Shown here one piece after another: positions 16,005 through 24,074 of a DNA stretch of 64,000 nt (positions are counted from its first letter, which is position 1; the number at the start of each line of letters is the position of its first letter). Source of the stretch: DASYPP01 sp036006525 (GTDB taxonomy: Bacteria > Gemmatimonadota > Gemmatimonadetes > Gemmatimonadales > GWC2-71-9); contig DASYPP010000009.1 of the NCBI GenBank assembly GCA_036006525.1, positions 1 to 64,000 on the forward strand, read 5' to 3'. The translations under genes were made by a program, and so were the position numbers. The notes under the pieces were generated by a model, which had not been told where the DNA came from, did not search any database, and worked only from the letters and a program-made list of their open reading frames with translations.

Positions 16005-17579
16005 ATGGCCACTTCGTCGGACAGCGTGCCGCCCCGCCCCTTCTGGGAGCGGGCCTACTCCACCCGCAGTCTTCTGGCCGGCTCCCTGATCCTGGGCTGG
16101 TTCAGCCTCCTGCTGGTCCACATGGACAGCTGGACCGGGTATGCCCTGGCCCTGATCACCAGCGTGGTCGCCCTCATCACCTTGCGTCGGGGGCGCTTGC
16201 TCTCCGAGCGGCAAAACGAGCGGTACCGGATTGCCTACGAGGCGGCGGAGGCGCGGAGCCGCGAGCTGGACCGGCTGGCCAGTCTCGCCTCGACCCTGCT
16301 GGCCGGCACCGACATCCAAATCCTGTTCCGCGAAGTTGCCCAGGCCGCGGCCGATCTCCTTGAGGCTGAGGCTGGAACCATCATGCTCATGGTGGAGGAG
16401 GGCCGCTTTCTCCGGATCGTTGCCGCCACCGGCCCGCTGGTGCAGGCCACGGGGGCCCTCATTCCGGTCGACCAGTCGCTCGCCGGCTGGGTGGTAACCG
16501 AGGACCAGCCGGCGACCACCGACGACCTGGATGCCGATCCCCGGAGCTTCAGTATTCCCGCGATCCAGCTGTCGCTCAAGACCGCCGCGATTGTCCCGCT
16601 CCGCTCGGCCGCGGTGGTCATCGGCACGGTCAGCGTCCACAACCGGAAAGACGGGCGCTCCTTCGGGCCCCATGACATTCAGCTGCTCCGGACCCTGGGC
16701 GAGCAGGCGGTGATCGGGCTCGACCGGGCCCACGTACTGGAGGAAAGCCGCAAGAACGAGCGAGCCCTCGCGGCCAAGAACACCGAGCTGCAGCGCGCGA
16801 CCCTGCTGAAGAATGAATTTCTCGCCAACATGTCGCATGAGCTCCGGACTCCGCTCAACTCCATCATTGGTTTCTCCGATCTTATCCTGAGCGGGGCGGT
16901 CGGTGAGACCAACGAGCAGCAGCAGGACTTCCTGAGCGCCATTCTCCGGAACGGGCGCCATCTACTCGGTCTCATCAACAGTGTACTGGACCTGTCCAAG
17001 ATCGAGGCGGGGCGCATGACGCTGGAGCTCGCACCCACCGACTTGCGGGACGCGATCACCCATGCCGTAACCGACACCGCCAGCCTGCGGACCGCGAAGC
17101 ATCAGACCTGCGGGATCGAAATGGATGGCACCCCGCTCACCGTGCTGGGCGATGCGCAGCGGGTGCGGCAGATCCTGTTCAATCTGCTGTCCAATGCCTC
17201 CAAGTTCACCCCCGATGCCGGAACCATCGAGCTACGGGCGGTGCGGACCCGGGCTCCTCTGCCTGCCCCCTCCGATCGCCTGGGTGAGCAACCCAAGCTG
17301 CTCTCCCGTGACGCGGTCTGGATCGCGGTGGTCGATAGCGGAGTGGGAATCCTGACGGATGACATGTCCAAGCTCTTCCAGGAATTCAGCCAGGTGGACA
17401 CGTCGGCCAGTCGCCGCGCCCAGGGCACTGGGCTGGGATTGGTCTTGAGCAAGAAGTTCGTGGAATTGCACGGCGGAACCATCGGTGTTGAATCGATCTA
17501 TGGCAAAGGCAGCACGTTCTGGTTCATCCTCCCGGTCGACGGCCCCCTCCGGCGCCCCGCGAAATCCTCCGAAGGCTGA
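16005..17579 (+). CDS. Membrane sensor histidine kinase with GAF domain
   Basis: About 524 residues. Two membrane helices lie near residues 22-40 and 44-60, followed by a GAF domain (about 90-240, LASLASTLLAGTDIQILFRE onwards), a HisKA dimerisation domain with the phospho-accepting His about 278 (NMSHELRTPLNS) and an HATPase domain with N box NLLSNASKF, G1 DSGVGI and G2 GTGLGL. No extracellular domain is evident, so the GAF domain is the likely sensor. No response regulator is adjacent, making it an orphan kinase. The start is uncertain: TTG at 15996 and ATG at 16005 both follow poor ribosome-binding sites. Confidence 0.88.
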   Translation: MATSSDSVPPRPFWERAYSTRSLLAGSLILGWFSLLLVHMDSWTGYALALITSVVALITLRRGRLLSERQNERYRIAYEAAEARSRELDRLASLASTLLAGTDIQILFREVAQAAADLLEAEAGTIMLMVEEGRFLRIVAATGPLVQATGALIPVDQSLAGWVVTEDQPATTDDLDADPRSFSIPAIQLSLKTAAIVPLRSAAVVIGTVSVHNRKDGRSFGPHDIQLLRTLGEQAVIGLDRAHVLEESRKNERALAAKNTELQRATLLKNEFLANMSHELRTPLNSIIGFSDLILSGAVGETNEQQQDFLSAILRNGRHLLGLINSVLDLSKIEAGRMTLELAPTDLRDAITHAVTDTASLRTAKHQTCGIEMDGTPLTVLGDAQRVRQILFNLLSNASKFTPDAGTIELRAVRTRAPLPAPSDRLGEQPKLLSRDAVWIAVVDSGVGILTDDMSKLFQEFSQVDTSASRRAQGTGLGLVLSKKFVELHGGTIGVESIYGKGSTFWFILPVDGPLRRPAKSSEG

Positions 17580-17584
17580 AAAAA

Positions 17585-17615
17585 TGTAGGGGTCGATCTA
17601 AGATCGACCCCTACA
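17585..17615. terminator. Perfect 15-base-pair palindrome between convergent genes
   Basis: TGTAGGGGTCGATCT-A-AGATCGACCCCTACA is a perfect inverted repeat placed 5 bases after the histidine kinase stop and 25 before the converging PPC gene stop. An A-run precedes it on the plus strand, giving a T-run (CATTTTTT) after the hairpin for the minus-strand gene. It probably ends that transcript, and perhaps both. Confidence 0.65.
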
Positions 17616-17640
17616 GCTCGTTTCCTGCCGCGTTTACGGG

Positions 17641-18852
17641 CTAGCGGACCCGCGCCAGGTTGACCGTGTATGCGCCGAGCGCCTTGGCGAACAGCGAGTT
17701 AGCCCGGATGACGTACTCACCGTCCTGGTCCAGCGTGATCTCGATCTTGGAATCGGTCCCGCCCGCCCCATCGTCGTTGGTCTCCAGGGAGCTGAACTCT
17801 TCGTTCTCCATCCGGCCGACCGCCAGGTAGGTGTCGAACGCGGTGGACTTCATCGTGATCACCAGCTTGTCGCCGTTCTTGCCGGTGAACCGGTACAGGT
17901 CGTAGTGTGAATCGTCGTCCAGCGCGGGGTCCGTCTGGGCCAGCTGCCCGTTCACCGTCTGCCCTACCCGGATCTGGGTGAAGGTGAGCGGCACCGGCGG
18001 CGGCGCGGCGCCAACCTCGAGTTGTACCGAGTACGCCCCGGTGACGTTCTCAAAGAGCGAGTTGGCCCGGATGGCATACTCGCCGTCGCGAGGAATGTTG
18101 AATTCGACCTTCGCGTCCTCACCGCCACCGGAATCGTCGTCACTCTCCAGGGTATTGAAGCTGCTATCCTCGATCCGCCCGAACGCCAGGTAGGAATCGA
18201 AGGCGGTCGAGCGCATGGTAATCGTCACCCGCTGTCCCCGCTTGCCCTGGAAGGTGTACAGATCGTAATACGAATTGTCTTCCATCTTGCCATCGTCCTG
18301 GGCGAGCTCCCCCTGGACTGTCTGCCCGGCGTGGATCTGCCTCGGCTCCGGCAGCGGCGTCGCCACGGACTCGCTGTCGCTCCCTTCTTCCTCTTCACTG
18401 TCCGCGGCGACCTCGCTCGGGTCGCCCTGTTCCACGAGAACGGTGTACGCCCCGGTTTCCCCCGAGGAGAGCGAGTTCACCCGGACCTGGTAATCCCCGT
18501 CGTCCGGCAGGGTGACCACGACCTTGGAGTCGGTTCCACCTCCGCCGTCGTCATCGCTGTCGATCTCTGAAAAGTCGCCGCCGTCATCGCGCCCGACCGA
18601 GAGATAGGCGTCGAAATCGGAGGACTTGAGGGTCACCTTGATGGTTTCCCCCGCCCGGCCGCTATAGGACCACAGGTCGTAGTAAGACGAATCGCTTTCC
18701 AGTTTGGAGTCCGTCTTGTCGAGGGATCCTGTTGCGCTCCGACCCAGTTGGAGCTTGCCCTGGGCTTGGGCTGGCGTGGTCAACCCCGGCACAACGAGGA
18801 GGGTGGACAGGAGTATCCCCAACCCATGGAGACGGCGCGGTGAGAAGATCAT
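17641..18852 (-). CDS. Exported protein with three PPC-like domains
   Basis: 403 residues. The ATG at 18852 (AGGA upstream) starts a signal peptide ending TTPAQAQ. Three repeats of about 100 residues follow, each with YYDL/YDLY, a SFDAYL/FDSYL/FDTYL strand, an acidic DSDDD or TNDDGAGG turn, DGDY/DGEY and VRVNSL/IRANSL, then GAYTV. This is the bacterial pre-peptidase C-terminal (PPC) fold. No protease domain is attached, so it is a stand-alone string of PPC domains, probably periplasmic or secreted. The acidic turns suggest calcium binding. Function is unknown. Confidence 0.85.
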   Translation of the reverse strand: MIFSPRRLHGLGILLSTLLVVPGLTTPAQAQGKLQLGRSATGSLDKTDSKLESDSSYYDLWSYSGRAGETIKVTLKSSDFDAYLSVGRDDGGDFSEIDSDDDGGGGTDSKVVVTLPDDGDYQVRVNSLSSGETGAYTVLVEQGDPSEVAADSEEEEGSDSESVATPLPEPRQIHAGQTVQGELAQDDGKMEDNSYYDLYTFQGKRGQRVTITMRSTAFDSYLAFGRIEDSSFNTLESDDDSGGGEDAKVEFNIPRDGEYAIRANSLFENVTGAYSVQLEVGAAPPPVPLTFTQIRVGQTVNGQLAQTDPALDDDSHYDLYRFTGKNGDKLVITMKSTAFDTYLAVGRMENEEFSSLETNDDGAGGTDSKIEITLDQDGEYVIRANSLFAKALGAYTVNLARVR

Positions 18853-18949
18853 GGCTGTTCCTGGCCTGGATGGGCCGAAGCGTGGAGGTGAGCATGGAGG
18901 CGCTGGATGGGGCGTAATGTCGGCCCGAGGCACCACAATGGCAAGCCGT

Positions 18950-19930
18950 TCATCCCAGGGCGGCCAGCGCCCGGCGGACGAAGACGGGAACCATGTCTTT
19001 GCGCCAGCCGATGGTAAAATCAGTGTTATCAAGCGGTTTCGCCGGGCGCCCGGCGGCCCGCGCCGCTGCGTCAATACGATCCTCGCTCAGCGGACCCCCC
19101 CGGATGGCCGCCGCGGCTTCCTCGCTCAGCTTGGGGTAAGACCCTACGGCCCCAAGTACGACCCGGGCCTCCTCCACCACCCCACCGGCCGCGAAACGGG
19201 CCCAGGCCGCGACGCCGAGCACCGGAAAATCAAAGGAGCCCCGTCGTCGGAGCTTGGCGTAGTGCGCACGCGCGTTGGTCAGCGCCGGGACCTCGACGAA
19301 CGTCAGGATTTCGTCCGCCGCCTTGGTGTGAAACTGGATGCCATCGTCGTGGTACAGGGCGGAAGCCGGGATCGCCCGCTCCCCGCCGGGGCCCCGGAGG
19401 CCGATGGTCGCGCCGAGCGCCACCATGACCGGCGCCAGGTCGCTCGACTGCACCGCCCAGCAGCGCGGGCTCGAGGGGGCCACCCAGCAGATCTCGCCAT
19501 CTTTTTTCATGCAGAAGTTGATCGCCTTCCGCCACTCATAGTTCTGGTCGTAGTAATTGCAGCGGGTATCGAGAAGCAGGTTGCCGCCCACGGTCCCCAT
19601 GTTCTGCAGAATCGGCGTCGAGATGGACGCCGCTGCCTGGGCCAGCACCGGCCACTGCTCCTGGACCACCGGGTGCCGGATCACCCGGGTGAGTGTCACG
19701 CCGGCCCCGATCCGGAGTCGGCCTTCCGGGGTCACCCCCATCGCTCCCAGCTCCTGGATGCCGCGCAGATCAATCACGACCCGGGGCGTCTGCTGCCGCC
19801 GCTTCATGTTGGGATAGAGGTCGGTTCCGCCCGCGACATACGACGCCGCCGCTCCGTGCTTCGTCTTAAGCTCCAGGGCGCTCTCGACCGTTCCCGGGAA
19901 TGCGGCGCTGAACACCGGCAGTCTCAACAT
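18950..19930 (-). CDS. FAD/[4Fe-4S] subunit of a molybdenum hydroxylase, 4-hydroxybenzoyl-CoA reductase beta type
   Basis: 326 residues of the CoxM/xanthine dehydrogenase FAD-binding fold (YVAGGTDLYPNMK near 31-43; NMGTVGGNLLLD about 110-121). Between the FAD motifs is an insertion with Cys124, Cys140, Cys148 and Cys157. From memory, the spacing 16-8-9 equals that of the extra [4Fe-4S] cluster ligands in HcrB of 4-hydroxybenzoyl-CoA reductase, which ordinary xanthine dehydrogenase FAD subunits lack. It lies 3 bases after the large subunit. The cluster suggests electron flow toward the Mo site (reductive chemistry), but substrate identity is not proven. Confidence 0.88.
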   Translation of the reverse strand: MLRLPVFSAAFPGTVESALELKTKHGAAASYVAGGTDLYPNMKRRQQTPRVVIDLRGIQELGAMGVTPEGRLRIGAGVTLTRVIRHPVVQEQWPVLAQAAASISTPILQNMGTVGGNLLLDTRCNYYDQNYEWRKAINFCMKKDGEICWVAPSSPRCWAVQSSDLAPVMVALGATIGLRGPGGERAIPASALYHDDGIQFHTKAADEILTFVEVPALTNARAHYAKLRRRGSFDFPVLGVAAWARFAAGGVVEEARVVLGAVGSYPKLSEEAAAAIRGGPLSEDRIDAAARAAGRPAKPLDNTDFTIGWRKDMVPVFVRRALAALG

Positions 19931-19933
19931 GCG

Positions 19934-22369
19934 CTACCTCGCCTTCGCCTTGCCATCGCCACCCTCTGCCGGCGTGGGAACGTACACCGCCTCGGGCCAG
20001 GGCACGGTCGGGACCGACTTGGGCCCGAAGCGTGGGTCCTTGCCCGCCGCCTTGGCCTGGATCGCTTTCAATACCTTGGGTGGACTCATCGGGACTTCAT
20101 CGATTCTAACTCCGACCGCATCGTAGATCGCGTTGGCCACCGCCGGCATGACCGGCAGCAGTGGCCCCTGGCCCGCTTCCTTGCCGCCAAATGGACCGTT
20201 GGCATCCGGCTCTTCGATGAGATAGGTGATGACGTCGCACATCTCGTGCGTAGTCGGGCTCTTGTACTCGAGCAGCGACGGCCACTTGTGCACTACGTTC
20301 CGGTTCTCCCGGTACGCCATCTCTTCCATCAGCGCTTCGCCCAGGCCCATGTACACGCTGCCTTCCACCTGGCCCATGACCAGCGCCGGGTTGATGCACT
20401 GCCCGATGTCGTGCCCGATCCAGATTGTCGGCACCCGAACGATTCCGGTTTCCGGGTCCACTTCGACTTCTGCCACGCACGCCGAATAGCTATAGGCGGC
20501 CGACGGGCCTACGCCGGCGCCCCGGTAGCGTCCCGGTGAGCGGGGCGGGGTATAGCTGCCGACGGAGCCGATAGTGCCGACCTTCGATTCCGCCGTGACC
20601 ACGGCCTCGGCGAAGCTCATCCCCCGTTCCGGGTCGTTCGCGTCGAACACCCGGCCGCCTGCAAAGACGATCCGGTCCACCGGGACATCCAGCTTGGCGG
20701 CCACCGGTCCTGACATGGTCACGCGCACCCGTTCCGCTGCCTGGATCGCCGCCTGGCCGGTCATCAGGGTCACCCGGGAGGAATAGCTCCCCAGGTCCAC
20801 TGGAGTGAGATCGGTATCGGCGGTGACGACCCGGATGTCCACCGGCTCGATGCCGAGCACTTCGGCCACGATGTACGCGAGAATCGAGTCTGACCCCTGT
20901 CCGATGTCGGTCGACCCGCAGAAGACCGTCACCCCTCCACCCCGGTCACACTTGAGCTGGACTCCGGAGTGCGGCATGTCGTTCCAGTAGATCGGGAGTC
21001 CGGCGCCGGTGATATAGGAAGAACAAGCCAACCCCAGCCCCCGGCCGTACGGCAGTTTCCTGAACCGCTCCCTCCACCTGGAGCCTTCGACCACCTTCTC
21101 GATACAGGGTCCCAACCCCATCGACCCGATCTTGAGGTAGTTGGCGGTGACCGTATTCGCCTTTACCAGGTGCCGGAGTCGGATCTCAGCGGGATCGATG
21201 TTCAGCTGCTCCGCGATCTTGTCCAGCTGAGTCTCGACCGCGAACCGCGGCTGCGGGGTGCCGTGTCCGCGCTTGGGGCCGCATGGCGGCTTATTGGTAA
21301 AGGCTCTCGCACCCCGGAAGCGATACACCGGAACGTCATAGGTGACGGTCTGCAGCGCCCCGGTGTAATAGGTGCTCGCAACGCCGTAGGAACCGTAGGC
21401 CCCGCCATCCAGGTAGGATTCGAAATCCATCGCGGTGATCGCGCCGTCCCTGGTGACGCCGGTCCGAATCTTCATCAGAGCCTGGTGGCGTCCCCGGTGA
21501 CAATAGAAGACCTCCTCGCGGGTGAGGCAGATCTTCACCGGGCGACCGGTGACCTGGGAAAGCTTGGCCACCACCATTTCATGATTGAACGGATCGCTCT
21601 TGCCGCCGAAGCCGCCACCGTTGGGGGTCGCGATCACCCGAATCCGGCTGGGCGCCATGCCGAGCACCTTGGAGAGAGCCCGGTGCACGTAGTGCGGCGT
21701 CTGGGTGCTGGACCAGAGCGTGAGCTTGCCATCTGACGTCGCGTGGGCGACCGCGGCGTGCTGCTCCATGGGTAGGTGGGTATTTCCCTCGTAGAAGCAG
21801 AGATCCTCCCGTACCAGCTCGGCCTTCCGGAACCCGGCATCGAGATCGCCGAACTCGAGGTGCACCAGCTTGTGAAAGTTCCCTGAGTCGGCGTACCCGT
21901 GGATCTGCGGGGTCGGATTCTCCGCCGCGTCCTCGACCGAGCGGATCGCCCGGAGCGGCTCATATTCGACTTCGATCAAGTCCATCGCCGCCGTCGCGGT
22001 ATCCTCGTCCACCGCCGCGATTCCCGCGACCGGATCGCCGATGAAGCGGACGATTTCGGTGCAGAGTGCCTCCTCGTCCTGACTTACCGGAAGGATGCCG
22101 AACGGCGTTGGCAGGTCCTTGCCGGTGATCACGCTGAGCACCCCGGGAAGCGCCCTCGCCTTTGCGGTGTCGATGCGCACGATCCGGGCATGGGGATGCG
22201 GACTCCGGAGCAGCCTGGCCCAGAGCATCCGGGGAAGCACCAGGTCATCGGCAAACAGCGTCTGCCCGGTGCACTTGGCGTAGGCGTCAACCTTGGGTCG
22301 CGCGGTCCCGACCACTGCGCGCTTTTGTGCCTCCCCACGTCCCCGCTTCCCCGCTTCCCTAGTAGCCAT
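19934..22369 (-). CDS. Molybdopterin-binding large subunit, xanthine dehydrogenase/4-HBCR family
   Basis: 811 residues from the ATG at 22369, which overlaps the 2Fe-2S gene by 11 bases; longer starts only add low-complexity codons. Family landmarks: GGGFGGKSDPFNHE, CGPKRGHGTPQ (the RGFG-type loop), GSTDIGQGSDS (Mo-cofactor Gln) and the C-terminal GPFGGKEAGQGPLLP. In that last block most relatives carry Glu (KEAGEG), the active-site base; here the codon is CAG (Gln). With the FAD/[4Fe-4S] and 2Fe-2S subunits it forms a complete three-subunit enzyme. The Gln could mean altered chemistry or loss of activity. Confidence 0.88.
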   Translation of the reverse strand: MATREAGKRGRGEAQKRAVVGTARPKVDAYAKCTGQTLFADDLVLPRMLWARLLRSPHPHARIVRIDTAKARALPGVLSVITGKDLPTPFGILPVSQDEEALCTEIVRFIGDPVAGIAAVDEDTATAAMDLIEVEYEPLRAIRSVEDAAENPTPQIHGYADSGNFHKLVHLEFGDLDAGFRKAELVREDLCFYEGNTHLPMEQHAAVAHATSDGKLTLWSSTQTPHYVHRALSKVLGMAPSRIRVIATPNGGGFGGKSDPFNHEMVVAKLSQVTGRPVKICLTREEVFYCHRGRHQALMKIRTGVTRDGAITAMDFESYLDGGAYGSYGVASTYYTGALQTVTYDVPVYRFRGARAFTNKPPCGPKRGHGTPQPRFAVETQLDKIAEQLNIDPAEIRLRHLVKANTVTANYLKIGSMGLGPCIEKVVEGSRWRERFRKLPYGRGLGLACSSYITGAGLPIYWNDMPHSGVQLKCDRGGGVTVFCGSTDIGQGSDSILAYIVAEVLGIEPVDIRVVTADTDLTPVDLGSYSSRVTLMTGQAAIQAAERVRVTMSGPVAAKLDVPVDRIVFAGGRVFDANDPERGMSFAEAVVTAESKVGTIGSVGSYTPPRSPGRYRGAGVGPSAAYSYSACVAEVEVDPETGIVRVPTIWIGHDIGQCINPALVMGQVEGSVYMGLGEALMEEMAYRENRNVVHKWPSLLEYKSPTTHEMCDVITYLIEEPDANGPFGGKEAGQGPLLPVMPAVANAIYDAVGVRIDEVPMSPPKVLKAIQAKAAGKDPRFGPKSVPTVPWPEAVYVPTPAEGGDGKAKAR

Positions 22370-22907
22370 ACAGGCTCTCCCGGGTCGGCACCGCCGGCTC
22401 ACCCCGCATCCGCGCCGCGGCCAGCTCGACAGCTTCGTAGATCTTGATGTAGCCGGTGCATCGACAGAGGTTGCCGGCCAGCGCGTTCTTGATATCCTGG
22501 CGCGTTGGTTCCGGGTTCTCAGCGAGAAGCGCCTTCGCGGTCAACAGGATTCCCGGAGTGCAGTAGCCACACTGTGCCGCGCCCACCTCGATGAACGCTT
22601 CCTGCAGCGGGTGCAGGACCGGCCCGTCCGCCATGCCTTCCACTGTTTGAATCGGGCGATGCTGGCAGGCCTGGGCGAGGACGAGGCAGGAAAGCTGGGG
22701 CTCGCCATCGATGAGGACGGCGCAGGTGCCGCACTCGCCCAGCTCGCAGCCGTGCTTGGTACCGGTCAGGTTCAGGTCCTCCCGCAACACCTCGAGCAAC
22801 GTCTTGTGCTCGGCAAAGAACAAGGCGTGCGGTTCGCCGTTGACGACGAAATGCCCCTCGACCTTGCGGGCGGCCGGACTCAGGGAAATCAGGGCGGTGG
22901 GATCCAT
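22359..22907 (-). CDS. Two-[2Fe-2S] small subunit of the molybdenum hydroxylase
   Basis: 182 residues. The N-terminal plant-type [2Fe-2S] site is GCELGECGTC with a distal Cys in LSCLVL; the C-terminal helical-bundle site is CGYCTPG with CRCTGY. This is the CoxS/HcrC subunit that passes electrons between the FAD subunit and the Mo centre. It is the first gene of the three-gene operon and starts 19 bases after the mazF stop. The last 11 bases overlap the large-subunit start. Confidence 0.92.
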   Translation of the reverse strand: MDPTALISLSPAARKVEGHFVVNGEPHALFFAEHKTLLEVLREDLNLTGTKHGCELGECGTCAVLIDGEPQLSCLVLAQACQHRPIQTVEGMADGPVLHPLQEAFIEVGAAQCGYCTPGILLTAKALLAENPEPTRQDIKNALAGNLCRCTGYIKIYEAVELAAARMRGEPAVPTRESLYGY

Positions 22908-22926
22908 GGCAGTCAGGAGAATGTGA

Positions 22927-23244
22927 TTACAACGGCTTCAGCTTGGCGAGCACATCTTCTACCACCTCGGCCGGGGCGCGGCCCATGATCGTGGCACTTC
23001 GGGCCTTCCAGTCCGCGCTGCGCAGGTGGTCGGCCAGGATCACCCCGCTCACCGCGAGTCCCTCGGGAAGGGCCACCTCAAAAGGATAACCCTTCGCCCG
23101 GGGAGCGATCGCGCACATGAGCGCGAGGCCAGACTTCCCGTTGTAGCGTTGCGGCGATACGACCAATGCCGGGGTTCGCTGCGCGACCCCATCCGGTCGC
23201 TCGATGGTGATCAGCACAAGGTCGCCGCGATCCGGAGCTACCAC
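22927..23244 (-). CDS. mazF: MazF/PemK-family endoribonuclease toxin
   Basis: 105 residues with the MazF beta-barrel pattern: RGDLVLITI at the N-terminus, TPALVVSPQRYN, the APRAKGYPFEVAL strand and VSGVILADHLRSADW near the middle. MazF toxins cut single-stranded RNA, usually mRNA, and are neutralised by MazE. The start overlaps the mazE stop by 7 bases, the usual antitoxin-first order. Its stop lies only 19 bases before the molybdenum hydroxylase operon, so read-through is possible. Confidence 0.85.
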   Translation of the reverse strand: MVAPDRGDLVLITIERPDGVAQRTPALVVSPQRYNGKSGLALMCAIAPRAKGYPFEVALPEGLAVSGVILADHLRSADWKARSATIMGRAPAEVVEDVLAKLKPL

Positions 23245-23477
23245 GACTCAGCACCCTGGGGCGGGCCCCAGTCAGTTTCGGTATGCTGGTTCTCCGCCGT
23301 AATGCCCTGGACCAGCTCTTCCAGCCCGTATTCCTTGAGGACAGGCGAGATGATCAACCTCCCATTTTCGACCAGGATTTCCATGTTGTCGCCTTCGGAG
23401 AGCCCCAGCTCGGCGAGCATAGTCCGCGGAACCCTGAAGGCTAAACTATTACCCCATTTGGAGATACGAGTCTTCAT
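23238..23477 (-). CDS. mazE: MazE/AbrB-fold antitoxin
   Basis: 79 residues from the ATG at 23477. The N-terminus is the swapped-hairpin AbrB/SpoVT DNA-binding fold (ISKWGNSLAFRVPRTMLAELGL, about residues 5-26), followed by ILVENGRLIISP and an acidic C-terminal tail that would wrap the toxin. A longer frame back to 23516 would place the start inside the palindrome at 23494-23512, so the internal ATG is preferred. The antitoxin probably represses its own promoter through that palindrome. Confidence 0.87.
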   Translation of the reverse strand: MKTRISKWGNSLAFRVPRTMLAELGLSEGDNMEILVENGRLIISPVLKEYGLEELVQGITAENQHTETDWGPPQGAESW

Positions 23478-23493
23478 ATTCCCGGTCGGTAAT

Positions 23494-23512
23494 GTATATA
23501 CAATGAATATAC
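23494..23512 (-). promoter_or_regulatory. Probable mazEF operator
   Basis: GTATAT-N7-ATATAC is a perfect 6-base AT-rich palindrome 17 bases upstream of mazE. Toxin-antitoxin promoters of the MazE/AbrB class are typically covered by such sites. Nothing else is visible between mazE and the promoter at 23586. Confidence 0.5.
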
Positions 23513-23585
23513 GCACCGGTACGCCCGGCCGCCAACTTTCCGATTCAACGCGGTGTGATGGCCAGGTCTACTTGTCTGGGAAACA

Positions 23586-23615
23586 TTGACTTAACCGCTC
23601 CGTACCAGTGATAAT
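23586..23615 (+). promoter_or_regulatory. Strong sigma-70 type promoter for the metal-uptake cluster
   Basis: TTGACT (23586-23591) and GATAAT (23610-23615) are separated by 18 bases. The -10 ends 7 bases before the ATG at 23623, so transcription would start at or next to the start codon, giving a leaderless or nearly leaderless mRNA. That fits the absence of a ribosome-binding site. Confidence 0.6.
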
Positions 23616-23622
23616 GCTCCCC

Positions 23623-23973
23623 ATGAGGAACCGGCTCACCCTGCCGACCAGATTGCTTGGCCTTCTCTCCATCCTGCTGTTTGCGGGGGTGGGAGTCGGC
23701 TTTTCCATGCTGGATGCGGTACGCTTTCACGGCCGGGGCCACGAGTCGAGCGGCCGCGATCACTACGATCCGGCCGGTGGCTGTCGCGATCACTCCGAGA
23801 ACTGCGTCCTGGTGTTCTCCGGCGCGACCGATCGAGCGGCGCCGTTGGCGCCGGCTGAGACGCGGTTTGCTCAGCCGATCACCAACCAAGAACCTAGTTC
23901 TGGCGATCCAGCGGTAACCCATGCGGTCCTTCTAGCACCCTCTTCACGCGCGCCCCCCTTCTCCCTCGCTTGA
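23623..23973 (+). CDS. Small exported or membrane protein heading a metal-uptake cluster
   Basis: 116 residues. A hydrophobic segment (LLGLLSILLFAGVGVGFSML, about residues 11-30) forms a signal or anchor. The rest is polar with His-rich and Cys elements (FHGRGHESSGRDHY; GGCRDHSENCVL), which could bind metal. No family is recognised. It lies 101 bases upstream of a porin-like gene and the ZnuA-like gene. ATGs at 23614 and 23623 are both possible; the promoter position favours 23623. Confidence 0.55.
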   Translation: MRNRLTLPTRLLGLLSILLFAGVGVGFSMLDAVRFHGRGHESSGRDHYDPAGGCRDHSENCVLVFSGATDRAAPLAPAETRFAQPITNQEPSSGDPAVTHAVLLAPSSRAPPFSLA

Positions 23974-24074
23974 AATAGACCGGCCACTACGGCCGAGTCG
24001 CGCCTGCTGTGCATTTTCCTGAGCCGCTCATAAACCAGCGGCCGAATAGCGATGGCACCTGCGAGGAGACCTCA

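Noticed and set aside
18704..20539. Plus-strand reading frame of 611 codons
   Set aside because: Antisense to the PPC gene start and the molybdenum enzyme subunits; no domain recognisable.
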